Of a stretch of DNA of 64,000 nucleotides, positions 1 to 7,744 are shown piece by piece. Both the position numbers and the translations under genes were made by a program. Location: positions 1 through 64,000 of the forward strand of contig CALKIZ010000065.1 in NCBI GenBank assembly GCA_937995735.1, in the 5' to 3' direction. Numbering within the stretch: the stretch's first letter is position 1; each line of letters begins with the position of its first letter. The notes below the pieces were generated by a model. It made no database searches. It was not told the origin of the DNA and saw nothing but the letters and a program-made list of their open reading frames with translations. The DNA comes from an uncultured Neomegalonema sp. (GTDB lineage Bacteria; Pseudomonadota; Alphaproteobacteria; Rhodobacterales; Rhodobacteraceae).

Positions 1-122
1 AATCCGACGCGCCGCTCTCAACATGCTGCGCAAAAACCCTGAAAAGCTATCCATAAAGAGAAAACGTCTCAAGGCACTCATTAACCCACAGTTCCGCGCC
101 AGCATTATCGACCGTTAACAAT

Positions 123-677
123 TTATGATTTTGCCCTAGGGTCGTAGGCTGCCCAACTGGCTAAAAGTGGTAACCGATTGTATCTGTGCCTTTGATCCAT
201 AAGCCTATGCCAATGGTCGGAGGCTGCCATTCCCTGCAACCAACGAAAGATATCGAGTTCGGGTGCATCCTCCTCTCCATCCAGCCACCAGTCCGCATCG
301 TTCTGTCGCGCTCGATTGGATCGCAAATCACGCACCAAGGTCAGCATGAATTCAGGCTCGATATGCCTGTCTTTAACCTCACTGTGACGATAGGTTTGTA
401 AGGCCGCGAAGGTGTCGGCGCGACTGGCCGCTGTCAGGGCTTCATCATCCTGCGGCGTGTTGCGAAACTGCCAATAGAATTGCAACTCGGCTAGACTGTC
501 ACCGAAAGAAGAAGGCACATATCTGGTCAGAAAATCGCTTGCAGCGCGCCCGCCAAAACCCGGCGATAGTGTTAAATAGTCTTCCCGCTCCGCCAGTGAA
601 TAGTCCGTACAAATTGCGATTGCGGGCGTGGCACTGAACAACAGCAATGCAAGGGCTTGGGGGAGGGCATGTTTCAT
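123..677 (-). CDS. secreted protein of unknown function
   Basis: No family recognised. Read from the ATG at 677 the product has 184 residues and opens with a short basic start (MKH) and a hydrophobic core (ALALLLFSATPAIA) that looks like a Sec signal peptide with AxA-type cleavage near residue 21. An in-frame ATG at 701 would add eight residues; neither start has a strong ribosome binding site, so the start is uncertain. The mature part is rich in Asp, Trp, Arg and Tyr (for example WWLDGEED), with no further membrane segment, so a soluble periplasmic protein is likely. It lies 59 bp downstream of msrB on the same strand and could be cotranscribed with it. Confidence 0.6.
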   Translation of the reverse strand: MKHALPQALALLLFSATPAIAICTDYSLAEREDYLTLSPGFGGRAASDFLTRYVPSSFGDSLAELQFYWQFRNTPQDDEALTAASRADTFAALQTYRHSEVKDRHIEPEFMLTLVRDLRSNRARQNDADWWLDGEEDAPELDIFRWLQGMAASDHWHRLMDQRHRYNRLPLLASWAAYDPRAKS

Positions 678-736
678 TCCGCCCACGCTGCAAACAAACA
701 TGGCCTAAATAGGTTGTAGATGGGCACTTATAAAAC

Positions 737-1237
737 CTAAGTCACCTTAAACGCCAGCGACAAACCGTTCAGGCAATGGCGCTTGCCGGTTGGTTGGGGA
801 CCATCGGCGAAGATATGCCCCAGATGGCCTTCGCAGCGTGCGCAATGCACTTCGGTGCGGGGATAGACCAGGTAATAGTCGGTCTTCGTTCCGATACGGT
901 CCTCGGCAATCGCTGCCCAGAAACTCGGCCATCCCGTGCGACTATCATATTTAGTTTCAGACGAATAGAGATCGAGATCGCACCCGCCGCAATGAAAAAT
1001 ACCATCGCGCTTTTCGCGATCAAGCGGACTGCTGAACGGGCGCTCGGTTTTTTCTTTACGCAGCACAGCAAAAGCCGCAGGCGATAAAATCTCGCGCCAT
1101 TCAGCCTCGGTTTTGACGATCTTATCCGCGCGGGCCGATACCAGAGCAGTTTTCGATGTTTCACCGCGAAGGCTTAACGCTCCGGCAACGCCGAGGCCGA
1201 TTGCGCCCAATCCGAAAAAGGCTGTTCTGCGGTTCAT
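737..1237 (-). CDS. msrB: peptide-methionine (R)-S-oxide reductase, probably exported
   Basis: MsrB reduces the R-epimer of methionine sulfoxide in oxidised proteins. The 166-residue reading from the ATG at 1237 carries both zinc CxxC pairs of the family (CGGC and CARC, the latter in CARCEGHLGH), the GWPSFW motif, and the catalytic cysteine in RHCLNGLSL near the C-terminus. The first 26 residues have a twin arginine (NRRTAFFG) followed by a hydrophobic Gly/Ala/Leu stretch, which resembles a Tat signal, so the enzyme probably acts in the periplasm or is lipid-facing. A longer in-frame extension reaching 1471 has no MsrB-like content and is not used. The start has an AAGGAGAAAG ribosome binding site just upstream. 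Confidence 0.9.
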   Translation of the reverse strand: MNRRTAFFGLGAIGLGVAGALSLRGETSKTALVSARADKIVKTEAEWREILSPAAFAVLRKEKTERPFSSPLDREKRDGIFHCGGCDLDLYSSETKYDSRTGWPSFWAAIAEDRIGTKTDYYLVYPRTEVHCARCEGHLGHIFADGPQPTGKRHCLNGLSLAFKVT

Positions 1238-1402
1238 CGCTTTCTCCTTTGTGCTGCCCTCTATTTGGAGGCAACAGAATGTTGATCCTAGGGCCGCGAA
1301 GACGCATTTCCGTGATCGTTTGAAACATTTCTCTTGCGATAGACAGCGATTTGCTGGTCGATTACCTGAGATGTGAGTGCAACGGAAATTGGTGAATTTG
1401 TC

Positions 1403-2605
1403 ATGAAAATCGAAGCCGTTGAAACACTCAGGCTTGGCGAGCACCCCAATTTGCTTTGGGTCAGGCTCCAAACGGATCAGGGACTCACCGGATTAGGTGA
1501 GACGTATTTCGGCGCCGGTCCGAGCGAAGCGGATATCCATGACCGCATTGCGCCGATCATTCTTGGCCAAGACGCCAGCCGCATCGAATATCTGAATATG
1601 AAGATGCAGCCCTATACCGGCTTTACCGGCAGCGGCGCGGAAGTTCGGGCATTGGCCGCCGTTGATGTGGCGCTCTGGGACATCGCGGGAAAGGCCGCCG
1701 GAATGCCGCTCTGTGATTTACTCGGCGGGCGAACACGCAGTGAGATTCAGGTTTATAACACCTGCGCCGGTCCGAACTATGTTTCGAAAACCTCGGCGGT
1801 GCGTCCTGATAATTTCGGCGCAGCGCAAGGAAACAGCACAGGCAAAACATACGAAGACCTTGAAGCCTTTTTGAACCACCCCGAAGACCTTGCTCAATCT
1901 CTGATGGAGATGGGTATCACGTCGATGAAAATCTGGCCCCTCGATTTGGCGGCGGGGGCGGCGGATGGTGTCGACATCTCACCGGCTGATCTGAAAAAAG
2001 GCATCGAACCTTTCGAACGTATCCGCGCGGCGCACAGTGACAAGATGCGCCTTAAGGCGGAATTGCACGGGCTATGGAGTCTCAATGCAGCCAAGAAAAT
2101 TGCGGCGGCATTAGAGCCGCTCGATATGGATTGGATTGAAGACCCGGTTTGGATGGATCGCACCCATGAGATTGCTGAACTTGGGCGCTCGACCAACGCA
2201 CCCCTTGCGGGAGGCGAGACTCTCGCAAGTCTTGGCCAGTTCGCATCGCTCATTGACGACGGCAATATTGGGACACCGATTATGGATGTGACATGGGCGG
2301 GCGGGGTGACTGCGGCAAAGAAAGTCGCAGCCTTGGCCGAGGCACGCTCGCGGCCAATCGCTTTTCATGATTGTTCAGGGCCAGTGACTTTGGCCGTCTC
2401 GACGCATCTCGCATTGAATTTGCGCAACGTCAGAGAGCAAGAAATCGCGCGCGGATTTTACTACGCTTGGTATCAGGATTTCGTAGACCACTTGCCGCCG
2501 GTGAAGAACGGCATGATCACCATCCCCGGCGGCGCAGGGTTGGGGCTTGATCTGTTGCCGGATATGATCAAGCGCCCCGACACAATCCATCGCGTGTCGC
2601 GGTAA
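1403..2605 (+). CDS. mandelate racemase/muconate lactonizing enzyme family protein
   Basis: Enolase-superfamily enzyme of 400 residues, acting by abstracting a proton alpha to a carboxylate; typical members are sugar-acid dehydratases, racemases or cycloisomerases. Visible residues: Lys176 in TSMKIW on strand 2, metal ligands Glu220 (LKAELHG), Glu246 (WIEDPVW) and Glu272 (AGGETLAS), and the His322-Asp323 pair in FHDCSGP at the end of the barrel. The N-terminal capping domain (GLTGLGETYFG) is complete. I chose the ATG at 1403 because family members begin right there; an upstream in-frame ATG at 1373 adds only ten unconvincing residues. Convergent with the PLP enzyme at 2621. The exact substrate cannot be read from sequence. 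Confidence 0.85.
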   Translation: MKIEAVETLRLGEHPNLLWVRLQTDQGLTGLGETYFGAGPSEADIHDRIAPIILGQDASRIEYLNMKMQPYTGFTGSGAEVRALAAVDVALWDIAGKAAGMPLCDLLGGRTRSEIQVYNTCAGPNYVSKTSAVRPDNFGAAQGNSTGKTYEDLEAFLNHPEDLAQSLMEMGITSMKIWPLDLAAGAADGVDISPADLKKGIEPFERIRAAHSDKMRLKAELHGLWSLNAAKKIAAALEPLDMDWIEDPVWMDRTHEIAELGRSTNAPLAGGETLASLGQFASLIDDGNIGTPIMDVTWAGGVTAAKKVAALAEARSRPIAFHDCSGPVTLAVSTHLALNLRNVREQEIARGFYYAWYQDFVDHLPPVKNGMITIPGGAGLGLDLLPDMIKRPDTIHRVSR

Positions 2606-2620
2606 GTCTTGGACGCTCCG

Positions 2621-3829
2621 TCACAACACCGCGTCAAAATCCGCAATCAAGTCGTTCACATCTTCAAGCCCGACCGAAAGACGAAACACGCCATCGCCTG
2701 CATATCGGCGATAATCTGCTTCTTGCTCGGTATCCAGCGGAAAGGAAGACGCCAGCAGGTCATCGGTCGGCATATAACAAACCAGCGTCCGGTGATGGCC
2801 GAGCGACACCGCATAATGAGCAATCTTTAATTCCGTGGCGAGTTTTTCGGCGGCGGCTTTTCCGCCACTTTTCAAACGCACGGCCATCATGCCCGAGAAG
2901 TTATCCATTTGTGCGGCGGCCAGATTGTGCTGCGGGTGGGAAGGCAAACCGGGATATATTACGGCTTCGACGCTCGAATGATCTTCGAACCAACGCCCCA
3001 ATGCCAAAGCATTTTCCTGATGCGCCTTCATCCGCAAAGGCAAAGTCGCAGCTCCGCGCGCGATCAGCCACGCATTAAACGGCGACAGCACCCCGCCATG
3101 ATGCACGGTCGCCTCGATGGTTAGCCGCCGGATCAATTCCGCCGATGCACAGACACAGCCGCCCACCGCATCCCCATGCCCGCCGACGTATTTGGTCAGT
3201 GAATGCATGACGAGATCAGCCCCTAATGACAGCGGCTTGGTCCCGATGGGCGAGGCAAAAGTATTGTCCACCGCCACTAGTGCACCGCCTTCATGAGCGA
3301 TCTTGGCAACCGCCGAGATGTCGGTCAGGCGGATCAGCGGATTGCAGGGCGTATCGAGAAAGACCAATTTAGTTTCAGGCCGCATCGCCGCCGCAACATC
3401 TTCGGCGCGGGAGGTATTCACTTTAGTAATCGAGATACCAAAGCGGGGCAGGGTATCACGCCCCAACTCGGCAATCCCCGCATAACAGACATCTGGCAGG
3501 ATCACATGATCTCCTGCAGATAACAGCGACAACAAAATTGCCGAAGCCGCTGCCATACCAGACCCGTAACACGCACACGCTTCGGCCCCTTCGAGCAGCG
3601 CCATTTTCTCTTCAAGCGACCGCACCGTCGGATTGCCCCAGCGCCCATAAACAAACGGCGAGTCCTCGGTTAACTCGCTGGCCGAAAATCCCTCGGGCTT
3701 GTCGGTGACATAAGTAGAAGACATGACGATATTCGGCGACGATGCCCCGGTCGCCGGATCGGGTCTTTCGCCGCCATGAATGGCAAGAGTCGCTGGGCGG
3801 GCGGTGGTCGTGTCGAGATTGCGAGCCAT
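2621..3829 (-). CDS. cystathionine gamma-synthase/lyase family PLP enzyme
   Basis: A 402-residue Cys/Met-metabolism PLP enzyme, the fold-type I family containing cystathionine synthases, cystathionine and methionine gamma-lyases and O-acylhomoserine sulfhydrylases. The PLP-binding lysine sits in VMHSLTKYVGGHGDA; the YGRWGNPTV and ACYGSGMAA motifs and the C-terminal RLSVGLEDVNDLI are all present. Start at the ATG at 3829, preceded by GGAGACCCCT; a TTG 12 bases earlier is in frame but overlaps that ribosome binding site. It is clearly distinct from the second family member, metZ at 59725. The first 41 bases of the gene are repeated 837 bp upstream (see the repeat entries). Substrate choice within the family cannot be decided here. 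Confidence 0.88.
   Translation of the reverse strand: MARNLDTTTARPATLAIHGGERPDPATGASSPNIVMSSTYVTDKPEGFSASELTEDSPFVYGRWGNPTVRSLEEKMALLEGAEACACYGSGMAAASAILLSLLSAGDHVILPDVCYAGIAELGRDTLPRFGISITKVNTSRAEDVAAAMRPETKLVFLDTPCNPLIRLTDISAVAKIAHEGGALVAVDNTFASPIGTKPLSLGADLVMHSLTKYVGGHGDAVGGCVCASAELIRRLTIEATVHHGGVLSPFNAWLIARGAATLPLRMKAHQENALALGRWFEDHSSVEAVIYPGLPSHPQHNLAAAQMDNFSGMMAVRLKSGGKAAAEKLATELKIAHYAVSLGHHRTLVCYMPTDDLLASSFPLDTEQEADYRRYAGDGVFRLSVGLEDVNDLIADFDAVL
3789..3829 (-). repeat. 41-bp direct repeat, copy inside the intact PLP gene
   Basis: These 41 bases run from the start codon of the PLP gene into its codon 14. They recur at 4626-4666 with a single mismatch (position 3794). Sequence outside the block is unrelated on both sides: the intact copy is preceded by a proper ribosome binding site, the other copy is not. 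Confidence 0.92.
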
Positions 3830-3857
3830 AGGGGTCTCCAACTAAATAGTCATGAAG

Positions 3858-4619
3858 TCATAACGAAATTTTCCAAAATTCCAGCGCATCTTTCACAGCT
3901 TCTCTAGGATAAGCGGTCCCTGCGTTATCGAGGTCTGACTTAATCCTATCCATCCTGCGATCTGCTGTTCTCCGAATGGTGTCCGAAAAAGGCATAGTGC
4001 CAAGTGGTGTCGAGTTTTGTCCTGGCTTCGGCCAAGTCTTTGGATAATCTTGCCAGTTGGACCACGCCACGACCTTTTCAGCTTCTTCGGATACTGCTTC
4101 GTGGTCGCATCTCCATCCATAGTTTTGAAATGCGCAAACCCGCAGCATCATTTTTACCTCAGGGATAACATCAGTAAATGCTTTCAGTGGTGATGGGAGC
4201 AAAACCATATTGGCTATGCACGAGTAAAATCGCCTATCCTGTACAACTAAATTGCCTCTTTGATATTTAGGATCATCGAGTCCCCAGATATGGCAACAAG
4301 ACCAATTAGGTCTTTGCTTGCTGCGCAGCCCTAGCGCTTGAGTCAATGCAGTGTTGCCGCGTGTATTGCCTTCGAATTTTTCAGATGATACTAGCGTTTT
4401 CTTGTTAGTGTTTGTACTTCGTGTCTCCCAATCAACTTTATATAGGGGGGCGCCCCGAGCATATTCGGGATACCATAATGGCAAGTATTTAAACGTGTCA
4501 GGATTAACCCATCGAGCGGTTTTTTCAATAACCTCCATTATGGCTTGAAGGCTTTGGTGCTTCGCAAGCTCATGGAGTCCATCGAAAATAACAGAATTGG
4601 TCGGTGTCGTATTTAACAA
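3858..4619 (-). CDS. unknown protein, possible HNH-like nuclease, 5' end chimeric
   Basis: No family named with certainty. The open frame runs from 3858 back to a TTG at 4754, but its first part reads through the 41-bp duplicated start of the neighbouring PLP gene in another frame, so the natural N-terminus is probably lost or lies at the TTG at 4619 or the ATG at 4538. The conserved-looking centre is SCCHIWG, then VVQDRRFYSCIANMVLL, then CAFQNYGWRCDHE: Cys/His pairs and an Asn in the order seen in beta-beta-alpha metal (HNH) nucleases. That resemblance is an inference from motif order only. No signal peptide or membrane segment. The DNA looks more AT-rich than its neighbours, and the gene fills the space between the two direct repeats, which suggests acquired cargo. 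Confidence 0.55.
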   Translation of the reverse strand: MLNTTPTNSVIFDGLHELAKHQSLQAIMEVIEKTARWVNPDTFKYLPLWYPEYARGAPLYKVDWETRSTNTNKKTLVSSEKFEGNTRGNTALTQALGLRSKQRPNWSCCHIWGLDDPKYQRGNLVVQDRRFYSCIANMVLLPSPLKAFTDVIPEVKMMLRVCAFQNYGWRCDHEAVSEEAEKVVAWSNWQDYPKTWPKPGQNSTPLGTMPFSDTIRRTADRRMDRIKSDLDNAGTAYPREAVKDALEFWKISL

Positions 4620-4625
4620 GATATC

Positions 4626-4666
4626 GTCGCAGGGCGGGCGGTGGTCGTGTCGAGATTGCGAGCCAT
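4626..4666 (-). repeat. 41-bp direct repeat, orphan copy of a gene start
   Basis: Second copy of the first 41 bases of the PLP gene at 2621-3829. From its ATG at 4666 the frame runs 17 codons (MARNLDTTTARPATISC) and stops, so it is a stub of the gene start. It lies on the promoter-distal side of the cargo gene at 3858-4619. Confidence 0.92.
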
Positions 4667-4791
4667 TCAAAATGTTCCTTAGCCGAAGTAAAATTTTATC
4701 TTCAGAGTAAAAGCACAAAGAACAAGCCTTGTAATCGCCTGTTTCCTGCGCCAATAGTCCACTTATGGGGCTTTGAGAGCGGAGAGTACTT

Positions 4792-5304
4792 ATGTTTAAG
4801 AGACTTATGGCGGTTTTGTTCGCCTTTGGATTGCTGGTTGGAGCCGGAGCGAGCGCCCCTGCTGAAGCCGCTTCAATCTGTAAGGGTATGTCAAACAGCC
4901 AATGCGGCGGTGAAACCTCTTGCTATTGGGTCGACAGCTATAAAACGAAAAAAGGCACAAACGTCAAAGCGCATTGCCGTGCGAAACCGAATGGCGGTGC
5001 TGCCAAAGCGAAAGACACAAAAAAGTCTTCAAAGAAAAAGACTGCTGACAGTGACAGTTCATCGTCGAGTACGAAGGCCAAAAAGGTAAGCGTCAAAAAG
5101 GATTCAAAGGACGACAAAAAAGATAAGACCAAAATCAAGGTCAAATCGGAAGATAAGTCCAAATCCAAAGATACGAAAAAGGCATCCAAGAAGAAAAAAT
5201 CTTCTACGAGCAAAGCCAAATCCAAGGATGACGACGTTAAAAAGACAACGAAAAAGTCTAAAAAGAAAAAGGCCAAGAAGAAAAAGTCTCAGCCTTCAAG
5301 CTGA
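4792..5304 (+). CDS. secreted cysteine-containing protein with long lysine-rich tail
   Basis: Function unknown. The 170-residue product starts with a clear Sec signal peptide (MFKRLMAVLFAFGLLVGAG, cleavage near ASAPAEAAS), followed by a compact segment with four cysteines (ICKG, SQCGG, SCYW, HCRAK), probably two disulfides. From about residue 63 to the end the sequence is almost only Lys, Ser, Asp, Thr and Ala, with runs such as KKSKKKKAKKKK. Such a tail is strongly basic and disordered and could bind DNA, RNA or anionic envelope polymers; that is inference. A GGAGAG ribosome binding site precedes the ATG. The complementary strand also stays open here only because of the repetitive codons. 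Confidence 0.8.
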   Translation: MFKRLMAVLFAFGLLVGAGASAPAEAASICKGMSNSQCGGETSCYWVDSYKTKKGTNVKAHCRAKPNGGAAKAKDTKKSSKKKTADSDSSSSSTKAKKVSVKKDSKDDKKDKTKIKVKSEDKSKSKDTKKASKKKKSSTSKAKSKDDDVKKTTKKSKKKKAKKKKSQPSS

Positions 5305-5315
5305 GTGTTTTCCGC

Positions 5316-5346
5316 TTCCCCTCGCGCGGCATCGCGGGGGGGGAGA
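5316..5346. terminator. GC-rich hairpin between convergent genes
   Basis: A CCCCTCGCG/CGCGGGGGG stem separated by a short loop lies between the lysine-rich protein gene and the converging AhpD-like gene. It is a plausible shared terminator, though it lacks a clean T-run on either side. Confidence 0.4.
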
Positions 5347-5351
5347 GCATT

Positions 5352-5924
5352 TTACCGATCCATCGCATGATATTCTGGGTTGGGCATCATATCGACGCCA
5401 TGCGCCACGCGGTTGGTGTAGTTAAAGAACCCGACCACATCACATAAATCGAACACGTCCTCGTCAGACAACCCTTGTTCGCTGAGAATGGCGCGGTCCC
5501 GATCTCCGATTTGATCTGGCGTCAGGGTCAGCTTCCACGCAAAATCGAGCATGGCCCGTTGATGGGGCGGTAAGTCGGCGATGCGATGATTCATCACGAT
5601 CATCTCGCCAAGCTGCGGATCACCGGACAGCGCCCTCACTGCCTGTCCATGGGCGACGAGACAATAATAGCAGCGGTTCGCGGCGGAAACGGTCACGGCA
5701 ACCATTTCCCGCTCCAGCTTGCTCAACCCGCTCTCACCAAGCATCAGCTCGTTGTACATCTTGGCAAAGGTGCGTAGTTTTTCAGGCCGCAACGCATAAG
5801 ACTTTAACACGTTCGGGATCAGGCCCAGTTTTTCTTCGCACTTCGCGAAATAAGCCTGCAAATCATCCTCAAGCGCATCGAGGTCCGCTGATTTCAGCTT
5901 TGTAACATGAGGGGGTTGAGGCAT
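5352..5924 (-). CDS. peroxidase-related (AhpD-like) protein
   Basis: 190-residue member of the carboxymuconolactone decarboxylase/AhpD fold, in the subgroup annotated as uncharacterised peroxidase-related enzymes. The redox centre is visible: Cys85 and Cys88 in NRCYYCLVAHG with His92, preceded by the Glu of LEREMVAV that completes the AhpD proton relay. The N-terminal part (LGLIPNVLKSYALRPE) and C-terminal NYTNRVAHG/MMPNPEYH segments are those of the subgroup. It probably reduces peroxides at the expense of a thiol partner in the cytoplasm; partner and substrate are not evident from context. The neighbours are unrelated and convergent or divergent, so it seems to be a single-gene unit. Confidence 0.82.
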   Translation of the reverse strand: MPQPPHVTKLKSADLDALEDDLQAYFAKCEEKLGLIPNVLKSYALRPEKLRTFAKMYNELMLGESGLSKLEREMVAVTVSAANRCYYCLVAHGQAVRALSGDPQLGEMIVMNHRIADLPPHQRAMLDFAWKLTLTPDQIGDRDRAILSEQGLSDEDVFDLCDVVGFFNYTNRVAHGVDMMPNPEYHAMDR

Positions 5925-6054
5925 CGGATCGCTCCTGTCTGATGAAAGCTTTAGCTGCCATGGGCGAAACCGCCGTGCAAGTCCGGCGTTACACGAATAG
6001 GCTATACCGTAACGCGAAACCGTGGTCGTATGATTTTCTCATATCGGAGTGCTT

Positions 6055-6903
6055 ATGACCCTCACCGTCTTTTTTGCTGTGATCTTAGCGGCTGCGCTTC
6101 ACGCCACATGGAATGCGTTGGTTAAGGGCGGGGCGGACAAGCATCTCAACATGGCGTGTGTCGTCATTGGTCACCTCCCTATTGTACTCATTGTCATTGC
6201 GATTGAGCCTTTCCCGGCGATGGAAAGCTGGCCGTATCTGTTTGCGGGTGTGGTGCTGCATTTCGGCTATCAACTGTTTTTACTCACATCGTACCGCTTT
6301 GGAGATCTGACCCAAGTTTACCCCATCGCAAGGGGATCAGCACCTTTGCTTGTTGCGGCAATTTCGGTGCTCTTTCTCGGTGTTGTTCTTTCAAACATAG
6401 AACTTTTCGCAATTTTTATCATCGCGGCAGGGATCGTCAGCCTTGGACTTGTGCGCAATGCAACTGGGGCGCGGAATGGTAAGGCGGCGGCACTTGCCCT
6501 TTGCACGGGATGTTTTATCGCGAGCTATTCGCTGGTTGACGGTTTGGGCGCGCGGCTTAGCGGCACGGCGTTTGGGTATTATGCGTGGCTCGGGTTGGCG
6601 AATGCGGTGATCTTTGTGATCTATCTGGGCCTGACTAAGCCGCAAATCTTGCCAAAACTGACCCGCGAGGGTCGCATGACATTCTGGGTCGGGGGCAGTG
6701 CCTCTTACATCGCTTATGCCCTTGTGATCTGGGCATTTACCCAAGCGCCAATCGCATTGGTAACGGCCCTTCGCGAGACATCCATCATATTTGCTCTGGG
6801 TATAGGCGTTGTCTTTCTGAGGGAAAAAATCGACCTCGCAAAAGTCGTTTCAACCTTCACGACCTTAATTGGCGCTGCATTGTTGCGATTTGGTCGGGAA
6901 TAA
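6055..6903 (+). CDS. EamA/DMT family transporter
   Basis: 282-residue inner-membrane protein of the drug/metabolite transporter superfamily, built of two tandem EamA halves with about ten hydrophobic segments spread over the whole length. The N-terminal motif HATWNALVKGG and YPIARGSAPLLVA in the first half, and ALVTALRETSIIFALGIGVVFLRE in the second, are typical of this group. Start at the ATG at 6055 with CGGAG five bases upstream; a GTG two codons earlier is less likely. The substrate (amino acid, metabolite or drug) cannot be deduced. It stands between the AhpD-like gene (divergent) and the PAS protein (convergent). Confidence 0.85.
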   Translation: MTLTVFFAVILAAALHATWNALVKGGADKHLNMACVVIGHLPIVLIVIAIEPFPAMESWPYLFAGVVLHFGYQLFLLTSYRFGDLTQVYPIARGSAPLLVAAISVLFLGVVLSNIELFAIFIIAAGIVSLGLVRNATGARNGKAAALALCTGCFIASYSLVDGLGARLSGTAFGYYAWLGLANAVIFVIYLGLTKPQILPKLTREGRMTFWVGGSASYIAYALVIWAFTQAPIALVTALRETSIIFALGIGVVFLREKIDLAKVVSTFTTLIGAALLRFGRE

Positions 6904-6935
6904 TAAGGCTGTGAGCTGCCCTGATCGCGGATACT

Positions 6936-7496
6936 CTAATAATCAATCTTTGTAGAATGAAATTGAAGCACACAAAGAACCCGCACCAACCCCTTATCTT
7001 TTGAGTCAAAAGGCATCGACAGCGCATTATATCCGTAAAATTTGGAGTCTTCTTTCCAGAGCCTCACTTTTTCGACGTAATTCGGCAAACCATCCGCAAG
7101 GGCACGATCGAGACGCATGACAATATCATCTAACCGGTCCCTTGGGGTTATCTCATCAAGAAATTTTCCTGCCGGTTTATCAATCAGATAAGGAGTCAAA
7201 GCATCGCCGGTAATACGTGTGGCGTAGCGATCACCAATTTTTTCGTAGAGAATAAGGTGAGGCAAAAGAGCAGGATGCTTGCCCGGTTGAAAGCTAGACC
7301 AATCGGGAGGGCCATCTTCCCGGCGGTTGGCGAACCAAAATTCTAGTGCATGATCGAAATGTTGGTATCCCAAAGGTTCCAATTCTCTGATTGGTAATCG
7401 TTCATGCGCAATGCTCCTGCATTTATAGGGATCACTTGTCGGTTGCTTGTTTTGTTGATTCCCGAAAATTGATCGGAAAAGGTCCAGAATCCCCAT
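6936..7496 (-). CDS. PAS domain protein (PAS_5 family)
   Basis: 186-residue soluble protein. From about residue 35 the sequence matches the alphaproteobacterial PAS_5 pattern: HALEFWFANRREDGPPDW, then LLPHLILYEKIGDRYATRITGDAL, then AGKFLDEITPRD. The family consists of short cytoplasmic PAS sensors without an output domain, whose ligand is mostly unknown. The N-terminal 30 residues (MGILDLFRSIFGNQQ) form a short amphipathic helix that could touch the membrane; this is inference. It is divergent from the RND efflux genes across a 248-bp gap. Confidence 0.75.
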   Translation of the reverse strand: MGILDLFRSIFGNQQNKQPTSDPYKCRSIAHERLPIRELEPLGYQHFDHALEFWFANRREDGPPDWSSFQPGKHPALLPHLILYEKIGDRYATRITGDALTPYLIDKPAGKFLDEITPRDRLDDIVMRLDRALADGLPNYVEKVRLWKEDSKFYGYNALSMPFDSKDKGLVRVLCVLQFHSTKIDY

Positions 7497-7744
7497 TTTC
7501 AGCGACTTTACTCTGTATGTTATTACTGCTTAAGCGATTGTAGATCATCAATTTATCCGATAAATGATACCAAGAAACGTGTTTGTCTACACTTATATAT
7601 TTCTGGTTGAAAAATTCAGATTTTATGTGGGTAAATTTCGTTTTCTAGGAAGTGATCTATATTGCTTTTACAGCAGCTTGACCGACGGATAATCAAGCAT
7701 CACCCGTGTCAATCCACACGTGTCACATAGGAGACGATTTCTAA

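Noticed and set aside
4938-5276. Phe/Leu/Ser-rich frame antisense to the lysine-rich protein
   Set aside because: Direct consequence of AAA/AAG-rich codons read in reverse; looks like a membrane protein only by artefact.
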